From: an uncultured Arenicella sp.
GTDB lineage: Bacteria > Pseudomonadota > Gammaproteobacteria > Arenicellales > Arenicellaceae
Reading direction: 5' to 3'
DNA: 64,000 nucleotides
Assembly (NCBI GenBank): GCA_937974565.1
Contig: CALJWL010000030.1
Span: forward strand, 1 to 64,000
Shown here: positions 1 to 8,504 of the stretch, in pieces
How the letters are laid out: every line of letters begins with the position of its first letter
Numbering within the stretch: the stretch's first letter is position 1
Notes under the pieces: model-generated
What the model was told of the DNA's origin: nothing
The model's database searches: none
The model's input: only the letters and a program-made list of their open reading frames with translations
Program-made: the position numbers and the translations under genes

Positions 1-29
1 AGCGTGTATTCTGGTATAACTACGAAGTA

Positions 30-96
30 AGTTGCTCATATCATTGAGTTTTTTGGCGAAAAAGTAATGATAAACCTTCTTGGCTAATGAGCAACT
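30..96. repeat. Stem-loop, 10-bp perfect arms
   Basis: AGTTGCTCAT at 30-39 is the exact reverse complement of ATGAGCAACT at 87-96. Inside, ATCATT and AATGAT can extend the pairing after a bulge. There is no T-run at the base, so it is not an obvious terminator. It could be the end of a gene or element lying to the left of the window. Confidence 0.5.
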
Positions 97-120
97 CGCT
101 TTTCAATTTACAGAATCAAG

Positions 121-137
121 TCCTAAATGCACCACGG
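121..137 (+). repeat. Left half of an inverted repeat flanking katG and the esterase gene
   Basis: TCCTAAATGCACCACGG matches the reverse complement of 3815-3832 (TCCTAAAATGCACCACGG) with one extra A. The two copies face each other and bracket katG plus the esterase gene. Chance, an old element end or recombination debris are all possible. Confidence 0.45.
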
Positions 138-469
138 GTGAGTTTGAGCCATTGGGTCTGCAAACTCAGTATTCATTTATATTATTGAGCTTGGCCAACT
201 AATCCATTTTTTATTCAGGGCTGTAGCGATAGAAAAGGATGGCTATGATGACTTGCGAGAAAGTTCAGGACTTTAGTTGAAATACGAAACCAAAAACAAT
301 CAATAAATCAATGGGCTGCAGAATTTTCAAGTTTGGTCTTTTAGCTTTACATACAACAGCTTCAACATGGCCAAATTATACTCGCCGAAAGACAACTTGT
401 TCTTCCGCTTGAAATACTAGACTATCTGACTTAATACTATCAACTTAACCTTGATTTACTGAAAATAAA

Positions 470-2641
470 ATGACTGAATCGACATCAAAATGCCCCGTAA
501 TGCATGGCGCCGGAAAACACCCAATAACCGGGTCTAACGCTAATCAACACTGGTGGCCAGAACAGCTAAACCTGAGAGTGCTTAATCAAAACTCTCCGCA
601 AATTAGCCCTATGGATCAAGACTTCAATTACGCAAAAGAGTTTGCAGATATTGATTACAAGTCTTTGAAAAAGGACTTGACTGATTTGATGACGGATTCC
701 CAAGATTGGTGGCCTGCGGACTACGGGCACTATGGGCCTCTCTTCGTGCGCATGGCATGGCACAGTGCTGGTACATACCGCACATTTGATGGTCGCGGCG
801 GAGCATCAACGGGCACTCAACGCTTTGCGCCGTTAAACAGTTGGCCAGACAATGGTAACTTAGATAAAGCTCGCCGTTTATTATGGCCAATCAAACAAAA
901 GTATGGAAAATCAGTTTCTTGGGCTGATCTCATGATTTTAGCTGGCAATGTCGCAATGGAGTCGATGGGGTTTGAGACGTTTGGTTTTGCTGGCGGTCGC
1001 GAAGACGTCTATGAGCCAGAAGAAGACATCTATTGGGGGCCTGAAACTCAGTGGCTAGATGATCAACGTTATTCAGGAGAAAGAGAGTTGGCAACGCCAT
1101 TAGGCGCTGTTGAAATGGGGTTAATCTATGTTAACCCTGAAGGCCCAAACGGTGAACCAGACCCACTGAAATCGGCATTCGATATCAGAGACACATTTGC
1201 TCGTATGGCTATGAACGATTATGAAACGGTTGCCCTTGTTGCTGGTGGGCATACGTTTGGTAAAGGGCACGGTGCGGGGCCTGAAGACCAAGTGGGTCGT
1301 GAGCCTGAAGGCGCTGAAATGGAAAATCAGGGGTTTGGTTGGATTAATTCTCATGGCACCGGCTTTGGCGCAGACACCACGACCGCTGGCTTTGAAGGGG
1401 CGTGGACAAGTAATCCAACAAAGTGGGATATGGGCTATTTTGACGCATTGTTAAACTATGACTGGGAGAAAACGACTAGCCCGTCAGGCCATGTTCAATG
1501 GACCCCTACAAATAACTCTAATGCGGACCAAGCTCCTGCTGCACATGACGCATCTAAAACACAGGCACTCATGATGACGACCGCCGATATGGCGTTGAAA
1601 CTCGACCCAGAGTACCTAAGAATCTCCACTCACTTCCATGAAAACCCAGAAGAGTTTGCCAATGCCTACGCCCGTGCTTGGTTTAAGTTAACTCATAGAG
1701 ATATGGGGCCGATTAGTTGCTACATTGGAGAAGAAGTACCCAAAGAAGAGCTTATTTGGCAAGACCCCATTCCCGAGACAAGTACAGTTAATGTGACTGA
1801 CCTAGATATAGCTGAATTGAAAAAGCTCGTTTGGGATTCGGATCTAACTGTTTCAGAGTTAGTGAACACAGCATGGGCATCAGCCTCAACGTTTCGTTCT
1901 ACAGATAAGCGAGGCGGTGCCAACGGAGGCCGAATTCGCTTATCTCCACAAAAAAATTGGGACATCAACACCTCTAGCAACACGTCTAAAACAATCGATG
2001 TTTTAGAGCAGATACAGCAAAACTTCAATAATGAAACAAGGTCAATTTCCATCTCAGACTTAATTGTCTTGGCTGGTAGTGCGGCAATTGAATACACGTC
2101 AAAATGCCACAGCATTGTACCGTTAAGGCTAGGTCGAGGTGACACAACACAAGAATTAACCGACGTGGAATCATTTTCAGTATTGGAACCAACATTTGAT
2201 GGGTTTAGGAATTATAAAAATACTACAGACCAACGTACCACTGAGGCTTTATTGATTGAAAAAGCAGCCCTATTGGGGCTCTCTGTTACTGAAATGGCGG
2301 TTTTAGTTGGTGGTTTACGTGTACTTGGTGCTAATGCGGCAAACTCTACTAACGGTGTATTCACTGAGAATGTTGGTGAGCTAAGCAATGACTTTTTTAT
2401 TAACTTACTCGACATGAATACAAAATGGTCTGCCGCAAGTGAGGATCAAGAATTATTTGAAGGCCGTGATCGTGAAAACAACGAACTTAAATGGACAGGT
2501 ACGCGAGCCGATTTAGTGTTTGGCTCCAACTCAATTCTTAGATCTATTGCTGAAGTGTATGCATCAAACGATGCACAAGAAAAGTTCGAGAGTGATTTTA
2601 TCTCAGCGTGGGCAAAAGTCATGAATAATGATTTGTTCTAA
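470..2641 (+). CDS. katG: Catalase-peroxidase KatG
   Basis: Bifunctional heme enzyme that dismutates hydrogen peroxide and also has broad peroxidase activity. At 723 residues it has the normal length, with two tandem peroxidase-type halves, of which only the N-terminal one binds heme. Distal Arg94, Trp97 and His98 sit in [12 protein letters not shown]. Tyr220 ([11 protein letters not shown]) and Met246 (ARMAMND) complete the Trp-Tyr-Met crosslink typical of KatG. The proximal heme ligand is His261 in [10 protein letters not shown]. All key residues are present, so it should be active. There is no signal peptide, so it is cytoplasmic. The start is the first ATG of the frame and gives the usual KatG N-terminus (SKCPVMHG); no strong Shine-Dalgarno is visible. 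It is monocistronic, with a terminator at 2666-2703. Confidence 0.97.
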   Translation: MTESTSKCPVMHGAGKHPITGSNANQHWWPEQLNLRVLNQNSPQISPMDQDFNYAKEFADIDYKSLKKDLTDLMTDSQDWWPADYGHYGPLFVRMAWHSAGTYRTFDGRGGASTGTQRFAPLNSWPDNGNLDKARRLLWPIKQKYGKSVSWADLMILAGNVAMESMGFETFGFAGGREDVYEPEEDIYWGPETQWLDDQRYSGERELATPLGAVEMGLIYVNPEGPNGEPDPLKSAFDIRDTFARMAMNDYETVALVAGGHTFGKGHGAGPEDQVGREPEGAEMENQGFGWINSHGTGFGADTTTAGFEGAWTSNPTKWDMGYFDALLNYDWEKTTSPSGHVQWTPTNNSNADQAPAAHDASKTQALMMTTADMALKLDPEYLRISTHFHENPEEFANAYARAWFKLTHRDMGPISCYIGEEVPKEELIWQDPIPETSTVNVTDLDIAELKKLVWDSDLTVSELVNTAWASASTFRSTDKRGGANGGRIRLSPQKNWDINTSSNTSKTIDVLEQIQQNFNNETRSISISDLIVLAGSAAIEYTSKCHSIVPLRLGRGDTTQELTDVESFSVLEPTFDGFRNYKNTTDQRTTEALLIEKAALLGLSVTEMAVLVGGLRVLGANAANSTNGVFTENVGELSNDFFINLLDMNTKWSAASEDQELFEGRDRENNELKWTGTRADLVFGSNSILRSIAEVYASNDAQEKFESDFISAWAKVMNNDLF

Positions 2642-2665
2642 AACTCCTTCGTAATAAAGCAAGAC

Positions 2666-2703
2666 AAGCCTGAGCGTGCTCTTAATAGCGCTCAGGCTTT
2701 TAC
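2666..2703 (+). terminator. Rho-independent terminator after katG
   Basis: AAGCCTGAGCG (2666-2676) pairs perfectly with CGCTCAGGCTT (2689-2699), and the stem runs into TTTT. It lies 25 bases behind the katG stop codon, giving a textbook intrinsic terminator. Confidence 0.85.
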
Positions 2704-2894
2704 TTAGAACTCAGTCTGCGGGCTTGGTTTTATAGTATGGCAAATTGTTTTGAGGCTAACCCTTCAATAAAAACAGATTACTTGAGCCGCGCACCTTCAG
2801 AGCTTTAATGTGATTCTTATTACTGGATGTTTGTCTTTTTATTCTGTTTGACCGCTTTACAGTACTACATCAATACGAGTACCGTATCGTACAT

Positions 2895-3809
2895 ATGAAT
2901 GTTAACAGAGCAAAAGCCATGACAATTAAACGACTCCGGTTTCTAATAAGTACGACGTTATTTCTGGCATCTCAGATCGTTTGGGCGACTGATCACTATT
3001 TTGTTGCTCCCGGCACTAATTTTCATCAAGTGTATAGTGAAAAGACAAAACGACATTATGAACTACTTGTTACCTTACCTGGCAGTTACAACAGCAGTCC
3101 GGATCGGCATTACCCTGTTCTTTTCCTGACGGACGCTCAATGGGATATGGCGCTTGTAACGAACATACTTGGTAAACTTAATTACGATAACCATTTAAAC
3201 GAAATGATTATCGTTGGCATATCCTATCCGGGAAAAGATGCTAAGTATGACCAATTACGGCTGCTGGATATGACCCCTGTGGCTCTACCCAACGCTCCGG
3301 GAACAGGCTCTGCAGACGTTTTTCTAGATATTATCGAGAGTCAGTTTATTCCTCTCGTTGAAAAAGAATATCGAGTTAATTCTGAGGTTAGAGCCCTTGG
3401 AGGCGTATCGCTTGGGGGGGCGTTTTCGTTATACGCGGCCTTTAAAAAGCCTGATCTATTCAAGAGATACATAGCAATCTCTCCTGGAGTAATTGTCGGA
3501 GACGGGTATCTTTTTGATTATGAGGAATCATACTCAAAAAAACATAAATCACTTCCGGTTCGATTGTTTACGACTTACGGTGAGGACGAATACCCTCTAT
3601 TTAGAGACCCTATCGTGAAATATCAGAAGATACTGCAAGCGAGAAACTATAAGGATTTATTACTACGAAACCACTCTGTAGAAGAAGGCCGTCATGGCAG
3701 TGTCGCGATAGAGGGTTGGATGCACGGATTATTATGGGTGTTTAAAGACAGACGCACTGGAAAAGCAGACCCTTTGAAGTCCATGTTTGACGCGATGAAT
3801 CGTGGCTAA
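2895..3809 (+). CDS. Secreted alpha/beta hydrolase, esterase D / IroE-like family
   Basis: A 304-residue protein with an N-terminal signal peptide ending near VWA-TDHY, so probably periplasmic. The body fits the putative esterase family (PF00756), which includes siderophore esterases such as IroE/Fes and various carboxylesterases. The nucleophile elbow is GVSLGG around residue 175, followed by FKRYIAISPG. A later GEDE and a terminal HGSVAIEGW could supply the acid and the histidine. The first ATG at 2895 and another eight codons on (2919) are both possible; the second gives a more compact signal peptide. No siderophore genes are nearby, so the substrate is unknown. Confidence 0.75.
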   Translation: MNVNRAKAMTIKRLRFLISTTLFLASQIVWATDHYFVAPGTNFHQVYSEKTKRHYELLVTLPGSYNSSPDRHYPVLFLTDAQWDMALVTNILGKLNYDNHLNEMIIVGISYPGKDAKYDQLRLLDMTPVALPNAPGTGSADVFLDIIESQFIPLVEKEYRVNSEVRALGGVSLGGAFSLYAAFKKPDLFKRYIAISPGVIVGDGYLFDYEESYSKKHKSLPVRLFTTYGEDEYPLFRDPIVKYQKILQARNYKDLLLRNHSVEEGRHGSVAIEGWMHGLLWVFKDRRTGKADPLKSMFDAMNRG

Positions 3810-3814
3810 AGCCG

Positions 3815-3832
3815 CCGTGGTGCATTTTAGGA
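3815..3832 (-). repeat. Right half of the inverted repeat flanking katG and the esterase gene
   Basis: CCGTGGTGCATTTTAGGA is the inverted partner of 121-137, with a one-base indel. It begins six bases after the esterase stop codon. Beyond it, up to about 4106, I see no supportable gene. Confidence 0.45.
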
Positions 3833-4106
3833 AATAACGACTTGATGCTATTGCTATCATCCACAGAATGATGGTTAGGCTGTTAGTTGTGAGATTGTTT
3901 GAGTGTAGTGGCGTTTACAGTATTTTCTATCAGAGCCAGATACTATCGCGGAGGAGAACTCGAAATAACCAAACCAGATGACCGCGAGACCACCAAGAAC
4001 CGTTGGCAGGGTATGCGGATACTATCCATCAAGTATTGCCAGTCACCTCAGGGGCACGCTTGGCGGCAAATAGGTTAGATTCAAAGCCGAGTGCGGTTGC
4101 CGTATC

Positions 4107-4124
4107 GTAAGCGCCCCCCTTGCA
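4107..4124 (-). mobile_element. Putative IS66 terminal inverted repeat
   Basis: GTAAGCGCCCCCCTTGCA begins with the GTAAGCG that is characteristic of IS66-family ends. It lies just beyond the transposase C-terminal remnant, where the end is expected. The matching other end is not in the window. Confidence 0.5.
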
Positions 4125-4497
4125 ATTCACTCATGCGGGTGAAGCAAACTTGGTAAATTTTTTCTATTCTTCTCTCAACAGCACACATCAGGGTGATGGC
4201 TTGAGCAGGAGGCTCAGTGCTGTTGCTGAACGCGGCCTTTTTTATGTCCTGAGGTGTGGACGGCGTTCTAATTTTTTTGTTGAATGGCAGCAATTTATCA
4301 ATGTCGTCGAAGCTGTTGGCGTTTGGTATTTCGCTGAATACTCGCTTTAAGTAGGCGTAAGGTTCGATGCCGTTGGCTTTAGCGCCTTGTACGCTTTGGC
4401 TGAAGAGCCAGTTCTTGCGCCCAATGGCAAACGGTCTGATGGCATTTTCTACCGCGTTGTTGTCGATCAGGTAGGCACCATCGTCCAGGTAAATGCG
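4107..4497 (-). pseudogene. IS66-family transposase remnant (C-terminal end)
   Basis: Read on the minus strand, this gives the conserved C-terminal segment of IS66-type Tnp[13 protein letters not shown], then [18 protein letters not shown], then [14 protein letters not shown] and a terminal LLPFN. The homology begins abruptly after a stop codon at 4498-4500, so the rest of the transposase is lost. Between NWLF and EPYAYL about a dozen residues normally present in the family (the ASAAIYSLIETA-like part) are missing in frame. At 4107 the sequence GTAAGCGCCCCCC resembles an IS66 terminal inverted repeat, so the element's end is preserved. It is clearly inactive. Confidence 0.8.
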
Positions 4498-4606
4498 TTA
4501 CGTTAAGTCTTAACTCACAAATTGTAATGCTTAAATGGGATACAAAAACAATCGAATTCTTAAATCTAATGCACATAAAGATAATAAGCCAACGTGACTT
4601 AACTTC

Positions 4607-5593
4607 ATGAGTGTTGCCATACTACCCACTGTTATTGGCGCGTTATTGCTAGATTGGCTATTCGGTGAACCAAACAAATTTCACCCTTTAGTCGGTTTCG
4701 GTAAACTGGCCAACGGCTTAGAAAAGCACCTTAACGTTGGTCGTAACCCACACGATCAACTAAAACACGCGCAAGGTTCAATCAAACGATATTGGCAAGT
4801 TATGGTCGGTAGTCTTGCTGTTATAGCACTCATTGGTCCTTTTTTTTTGTTGTTTGTTATTTTAGATCGGTGCATGTCATATGAGCTATCCAACCTGTTT
4901 AATATTATCATCTTGTATTGGGCAATAGGTCATCAAAGCTTACGAGAACATGTGTGTCGCGTTTTAGAACAATGTTTAGCAGGCAACTTACGCGCGTCAC
5001 AGCAACGGCTGTCTATGATCGTGAGTCGTAACACAGAACAACTGAACGAAGAGCAAGTTGTTCAAGCCACGATAGAAACCGTGTTAGAAAATGGTAACGA
5101 TGCCATTTTTGCGCCATTGTTTTGGTTTTTCTTGCTGGAAGCAACAATGAGTTTGGGCGCCATTGCCGTACTGGTTTATCGCCTAAGCAATACGCTGGAC
5201 GCTATGTGGGGCTATCGCAATCAACGCTTCAATTATTTTGGGCGTTTTGCCGCGCGTTTAGACGATGTCTTAAATTACTTGCCTGCGCGTTTAGTCTCAC
5301 TCAGTTACGCGCTACTTGGCAACACTCAGTCAGCCTTACGTTGCTGGCGACAGCAATCCGCGTTACTCGAAAGCCCCAATGCTGGTCCAGTCATGACGGC
5401 CGGGGCCGGTAGTTTGGATGTTCGTTTGGGCGGCCCAACGTATTATCATCAAAGGTATACTAAAAAGCCTTACTTTGGCTCTGAAACAGTCGTAAAAGTG
5501 ACTGACATTGAACGTTCATTAAGGCTCATTCATCACACTGTTATTTTGTGGTGTTTTACCATGCTCATCATCACAATTTCGCTGACTCAATAG
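4607..5593 (+). CDS. cbiB: Adenosylcobinamide-phosphate synthase CbiB
   Basis: Integral inner-membrane enzyme that attaches (R)-1-aminopropan-2-ol phosphate to adenosylcobyric acid, giving adenosylcobinamide phosphate. The 328-residue length and the N-terminal hallmark LLDWLFGEPNKFHPLVGFG are those of the CbiB/CobD(Pd) family. Further conserved parts are ESPNAGPVMTAGAGSLDVRLGGPTYY near the C-terminus and several hydrophobic helices. It is followed 17 bases later by the threonine-phosphate decarboxylase that makes its substrate, so the two form one transcript. No riboswitch was seen in the 110 bases in front. Confidence 0.95.
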   Translation: MSVAILPTVIGALLLDWLFGEPNKFHPLVGFGKLANGLEKHLNVGRNPHDQLKHAQGSIKRYWQVMVGSLAVIALIGPFFLLFVILDRCMSYELSNLFNIIILYWAIGHQSLREHVCRVLEQCLAGNLRASQQRLSMIVSRNTEQLNEEQVVQATIETVLENGNDAIFAPLFWFFLLEATMSLGAIAVLVYRLSNTLDAMWGYRNQRFNYFGRFAARLDDVLNYLPARLVSLSYALLGNTQSALRCWRQQSALLESPNAGPVMTAGAGSLDVRLGGPTYYHQRYTKKPYFGSETVVKVTDIERSLRLIHHTVILWCFTMLIITISLTQ

Positions 5594-5610
5594 TCGGATT
5601 TTTTTCATAC

Positions 5611-6684
5611 ATGATTTCATTAAACCCAAAAACTACCACGGTTCGCCATGGTGGAAATTTAGAAGAGGCATTAAAACACCACAATCTCAGCAAAGAACAA
5701 TGGCTTGATCTTTCTACTGGTATCAGCCCTTGGGCCTACCCCTTTAAGGCATTGCCTGAGAACGTTTGGCGAGAATTGCCTCCGTCAAATAACGCACTTC
5801 TGGCCAGCGCGGCAACGTATTTTAACGTTAGCCAAAACAGCATTACGGCCGCGTCAGGTTCACAAATTGCCATTCGTTTACTACCGCAATTGTTTCACCC
5901 CTCAAACGTTGCAATACCTTCATTAGGCTATCAAGAACACGCTGCTTCATGGCAAATGGCAAATCATCAGACTGTACGTTATCACAGCGCGTCAAACTTA
6001 ATGGAGCTTATCAATAAGAAAGCTGTCGAACATGTGGTTGTGATCAACCCCAATAACCCCAGTGGCGAAAAATTAAACCTTAACGTCTTACGTGAAATCA
6101 TCGCGAAGGTACGTGGGGTTTGCATTATTGATGAAGCATTTATTGACCTATACGACGAGGGTGGTAACACCACGCCTTTGTGTAGCGCGACAAAAATTCT
6201 TAACCTTGATGGTTATCGCAACCTGATTGTGTTGCGTTCTGTGGGTAAGTTCTTCGGCTTAGCCGGAATTCGCCTGGGTTTTGCTATTGGTTTACACCCC
6301 AGTCTTACACTACTGAACTCATTACTGAGTCCATGGTCTATCAGCCATGCGAGCCAAGTCATTGGTATTCAGGCACTGCAAGATGAGCAATGGCAACAGC
6401 AACAAAGAGTAACGATTACGCAACAACAAAAAGCCTTTCAAAAGATCTTGGGCACGTTATTCGACAACACATTAGAACAATACAGTGTAACGGAAGCTGG
6501 GTTGTTTAATACTGTATTCGCGGCTAAAACGGAGCTAAAAGTACTGCACAGTCAATTGGCTGCACAGGGTGTTTGGACCAGACTCGGAAATGAAAATGAC
6601 CAACCCAGTTGGCTGCGTTTTGGCTTACCTAAGAATACGGCTCAGTTTGAAAAAAAAGTGTTTAACCTTTTACATCAAACTTAG
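5611..6684 (+). CDS. cobD: L-threonine-O-3-phosphate decarboxylase CobD
   Basis: PLP-dependent class I/II aminotransferase-fold enzyme that decarboxylates threonine phosphate to (R)-1-aminopropan-2-ol phosphate, the partner substrate of CbiB. The N-terminus has RHGGNLEEA and LDLSTGISPWAYP, typical of Salmonella CobD and Pseudomonas CobC. NPNNPSGE and CIIDEAFIDL are aminotransferase motifs, and LRSVGKFFGLAGIRLGF carries the PLP lysine. I chose ATG 5611 (357 residues) because it gives the family N-terminus; an upstream in-frame start at 5548 would overlap cbiB. The stop overlaps the bluB stop by four bases in convergent orientation. Confidence 0.93.
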   Translation: MISLNPKTTTVRHGGNLEEALKHHNLSKEQWLDLSTGISPWAYPFKALPENVWRELPPSNNALLASAATYFNVSQNSITAASGSQIAIRLLPQLFHPSNVAIPSLGYQEHAASWQMANHQTVRYHSASNLMELINKKAVEHVVVINPNNPSGEKLNLNVLREIIAKVRGVCIIDEAFIDLYDEGGNTTPLCSATKILNLDGYRNLIVLRSVGKFFGLAGIRLGFAIGLHPSLTLLNSLLSPWSISHASQVIGIQALQDEQWQQQQRVTITQQQKAFQKILGTLFDNTLEQYSVTEAGLFNTVFAAKTELKVLHSQLAAQGVWTRLGNENDQPSWLRFGLPKNTAQFEKKVFNLLHQT

Positions 6685-7331
6685 TCTTTATATCGATTTT
6701 GATGCACAACGCGATCCAACGGCACTCTGGATTCCCATTTTAACTGTTCTAACTCAGGCGACTCTAAAAACTCATCAACATAGCCAAGGCATAAGTAAGC
6801 AATTAACTTATTTTTCTTTGGGGCATTCAGAATTTTTTTGACTTTTTGAGGATCTAAAATACTCACCCAACCCATCCCAACATTAAGCGCTCGTGACATA
6901 AGCCACATATTTTGTACAGCGCAGACGACACTGTATTCCCCCATTTCCTGCATTGAGGTTTGGCCCAGAACACCGTCTTCTGATGGCCTGTAGAATACGG
7001 CAATGTTGACGGGTGTATTGAGAATACCTTCGAGTTTTAAGTTTACGTATTGCTGACGTTTTTCTTCAGAAAACTGCTGTTTTGCTTTTTCATTTTCAGC
7101 TGCAAAGACACTTGCAATAGCCTGCTTTGTTTGTTGGTCACGGATAATGACAAACTCCCAAGGTTGAGAGAAACCAACGGAAGGTGATATCTCGGCAACT
7201 TGCAAAATTTGTTGCACAACATCATCACTTAAGGGCTCAGCGGTGAAGCGGTTACCCCGCACATCCCTGCGATGGCGCATAATCTCTTGTAACGTGGCCC
7301 GTTGCCGTTCTGTAAAGTACTTGTTATTCAC
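6681..7331 (-). CDS. bluB: 5,6-dimethylbenzimidazole synthase BluB
   Basis: Flavin-destructase of the nitroreductase fold that converts reduced FMN and oxygen into 5,6-dimethylbenzimidazole, the lower ligand of cobalamin. The 216-residue length is right. RHRRDVRGNRF at the N-terminus and SPSVGFSQPWEFVIIRD are BluB signatures rather than general nitroreductase ones, as are GMGWVSILDP and the terminal WESRVPLDRVV. It converges on cobD with a four-base overlap of stop codons, so the late cobalamin genes are split over two strands here. Confidence 0.93.
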   Translation of the reverse strand: MNNKYFTERQRATLQEIMRHRRDVRGNRFTAEPLSDDVVQQILQVAEISPSVGFSQPWEFVIIRDQQTKQAIASVFAAENEKAKQQFSEEKRQQYVNLKLEGILNTPVNIAVFYRPSEDGVLGQTSMQEMGEYSVVCAVQNMWLMSRALNVGMGWVSILDPQKVKKILNAPKKNKLIAYLCLGYVDEFLESPELEQLKWESRVPLDRVVHQNRYKD

Positions 7332-7586
7332 TCTTTTAAAACCTAATTCTGGGGAAACTCGACATTACGGGTAATTAGACAGTCAACTTTAATAAGTTAC
7401 TTTAAAACAAGCACTGACGACGACGCTTTAGGCCCTGAGCAAACTTTCTAAATGAGTACTGAACGTGCAAGTCAATAGATAGTAACCCAAACGGCATTAC
7501 TATGATAAGTTCTAGGTAAATTCGAATTAAAACAATTCAATTATTAACGAGTTTTTCTTAGGCAAAATACATTCAGAGGTTTGATC

Positions 7587-8176
7587 ATGGAATTTACACA
7601 AAAACAAAACTTAAAGGTTGTTTCTGCACTGCTCTTTTTAACGGTGATAACGCAGGCTCTGTATACCCTCTTTACGCAATGGCAAGTGAGGTACCCCGTT
7701 TGTGTCTCTGGGGGTTAGAAGGGGTGGTGTTTGTTGTTCTTGCCGCTATTGCTGGTTCGGCCTTAGTTCAAGCGAAACAATACGCATTGGGGTTTTCAGC
7801 CATCTTTACGAGCGCAATACTCAATCTTGTGCAGGTCGGCGTTGGTCTTACACAGTTTGGCCCCCTTCGCGAAGCAGCACAAGGCGTTGAAGCAATCGCG
7901 CCGGCCGCTGGGTCAGTGGTTGCTTTTTCCTTCTTTATTTACAACGCGGCGAAGATTTTACTGGGTATCTCTGCTTTAGTATTCGGTACCGCCATCTCGC
8001 AATCTGGCTCAAAAGAGCTTGGCAGGCTTACCGTTTTTGTGGGCTTTGTTGCTATAGCCACCAACACCATCGTAATGATGTTTGGTCGAATTGAGGCCAT
8101 ACCGTCTGGTGCAACGGGTGTTATTGCAACCTTATTGCTTGCGGTGTGCTTGCTCAAACTGCAATCTGAAGATTAA
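7587..8176 (+). CDS. Small multi-spanning membrane protein, apparent frameshift near the start
   Basis: The long open frame runs from ATG 7679 to 8176 (165 residues) and encodes about four hydrophobic helices. It starts with MASEVPRLCLWGLEGVVFVV, without a ribosome site in front. A good site (CAGAGG) precedes ATG 7587 instead. That frame opens with MEFTQKQNLKVVSALLFLT, a plausible first membrane helix, but stops at 7716-7718. Joining the two needs a one-base shift around 7665-7690. I infer one ancestral gene with a frameshift, or a base error, rather than two genes. I do not recognise the family. The neighbouring porin begins 330 bases later on the same strand. Confidence 0.55.
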
Positions 8177-8188
8177 GACAGTAAAAGG

Positions 8189-8229
8189 CATCATAACGCC
8201 CTGCCCTTTGATTGTTATGATGTCTTTCT
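8189..8229 (+). terminator. Probable terminator before the urea module
   Basis: CATCATAAC (8189-8197) pairs with GTTATGATG (8214-8222), followed by a T-rich tract. It separates the membrane-protein gene from the porin-urt-ure cluster. Confidence 0.6.
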
Positions 8230-8400
8230 TTGGCACTATAGCCTTCTTGTTCATTGGTTAAATAAAAAATCTTCTTTCGATTCAATTGGTTGTGTTTGTT
8301 ACCCTTTCGCGCGGACAAAGAAATAGGCGTAAGAAGACACTGAGTGGCAGTCGGATTATTCAGTTCTTTTTACACTCTTTGTTGACGTATGAGTTTGGCG

Positions 8401-8418
8401 ATACGTAATTTCGCGTAT
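8401..8418. promoter_or_regulatory. 18-bp dyad upstream of the porin-urtA operon, shared with the kinase operon
   Basis: ATACGTAATTTCGCGTAT is a dyad (ATACG..CGTAT) in the otherwise gene-free stretch 8177-8504. It matches 14 of 18 bases with the dyad at 25753-25770 upstream of the histidine-kinase operon, with identical geometry, and two flanking bases also agree. A weak -35-like TTGACG lies at 8382-8387. I infer an operator for a dimeric regulator, most simply the LuxR-type response regulator encoded at 21328-22215. The site lies 87 bases before the porin start codon. Confidence 0.55.
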
Positions 8419-8504
8419 ATCACAGGGGGAAAAAGTCGCATTCTGTTTTGATCCAAAGGGTTTGATACTTGAGTCAGTCGTTATCAAACCTAAGGTTCAC
8501 TATT

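Larger units (their letters stand above)
1..469. other. Non-coding stretch upstream of katG
   Basis: No convincing coding region is visible on either strand. The stretch holds a long stem-loop at 30-96 and one half of an inverted repeat at 121-137 (both listed separately). The last part must contain the katG promoter, but I could not pick a confident -35/-10 pair or an OxyR-like site by eye. Confidence 0.5.

Noticed and set aside
1720-2145. 141-codon minus-strand frame inside katG
   Set aside because: It is the shadow of a strongly conserved katG region; its translation has no recognisable features and no ribosome site.
3834-4106. Minus-strand protein-like fragments between the esterase gene and the IS end (for example a membrane-helix-like stretch)
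   Set aside because: Short, interrupted by stops, in differing frames, and not matching any family I recognise.
4379-4576. 65-codon minus-strand frame near the IS66 remnant
   Set aside because: It is a different frame of the same DNA; the IS66 homology lies in the neighbouring frame from 4497 downwards.
8230-8250. TGGCAC at 8231 as a sigma-54 promoter for the porin
   Set aside because: The -12 element is missing at the required distance (CCTTC instead of TTGCA).
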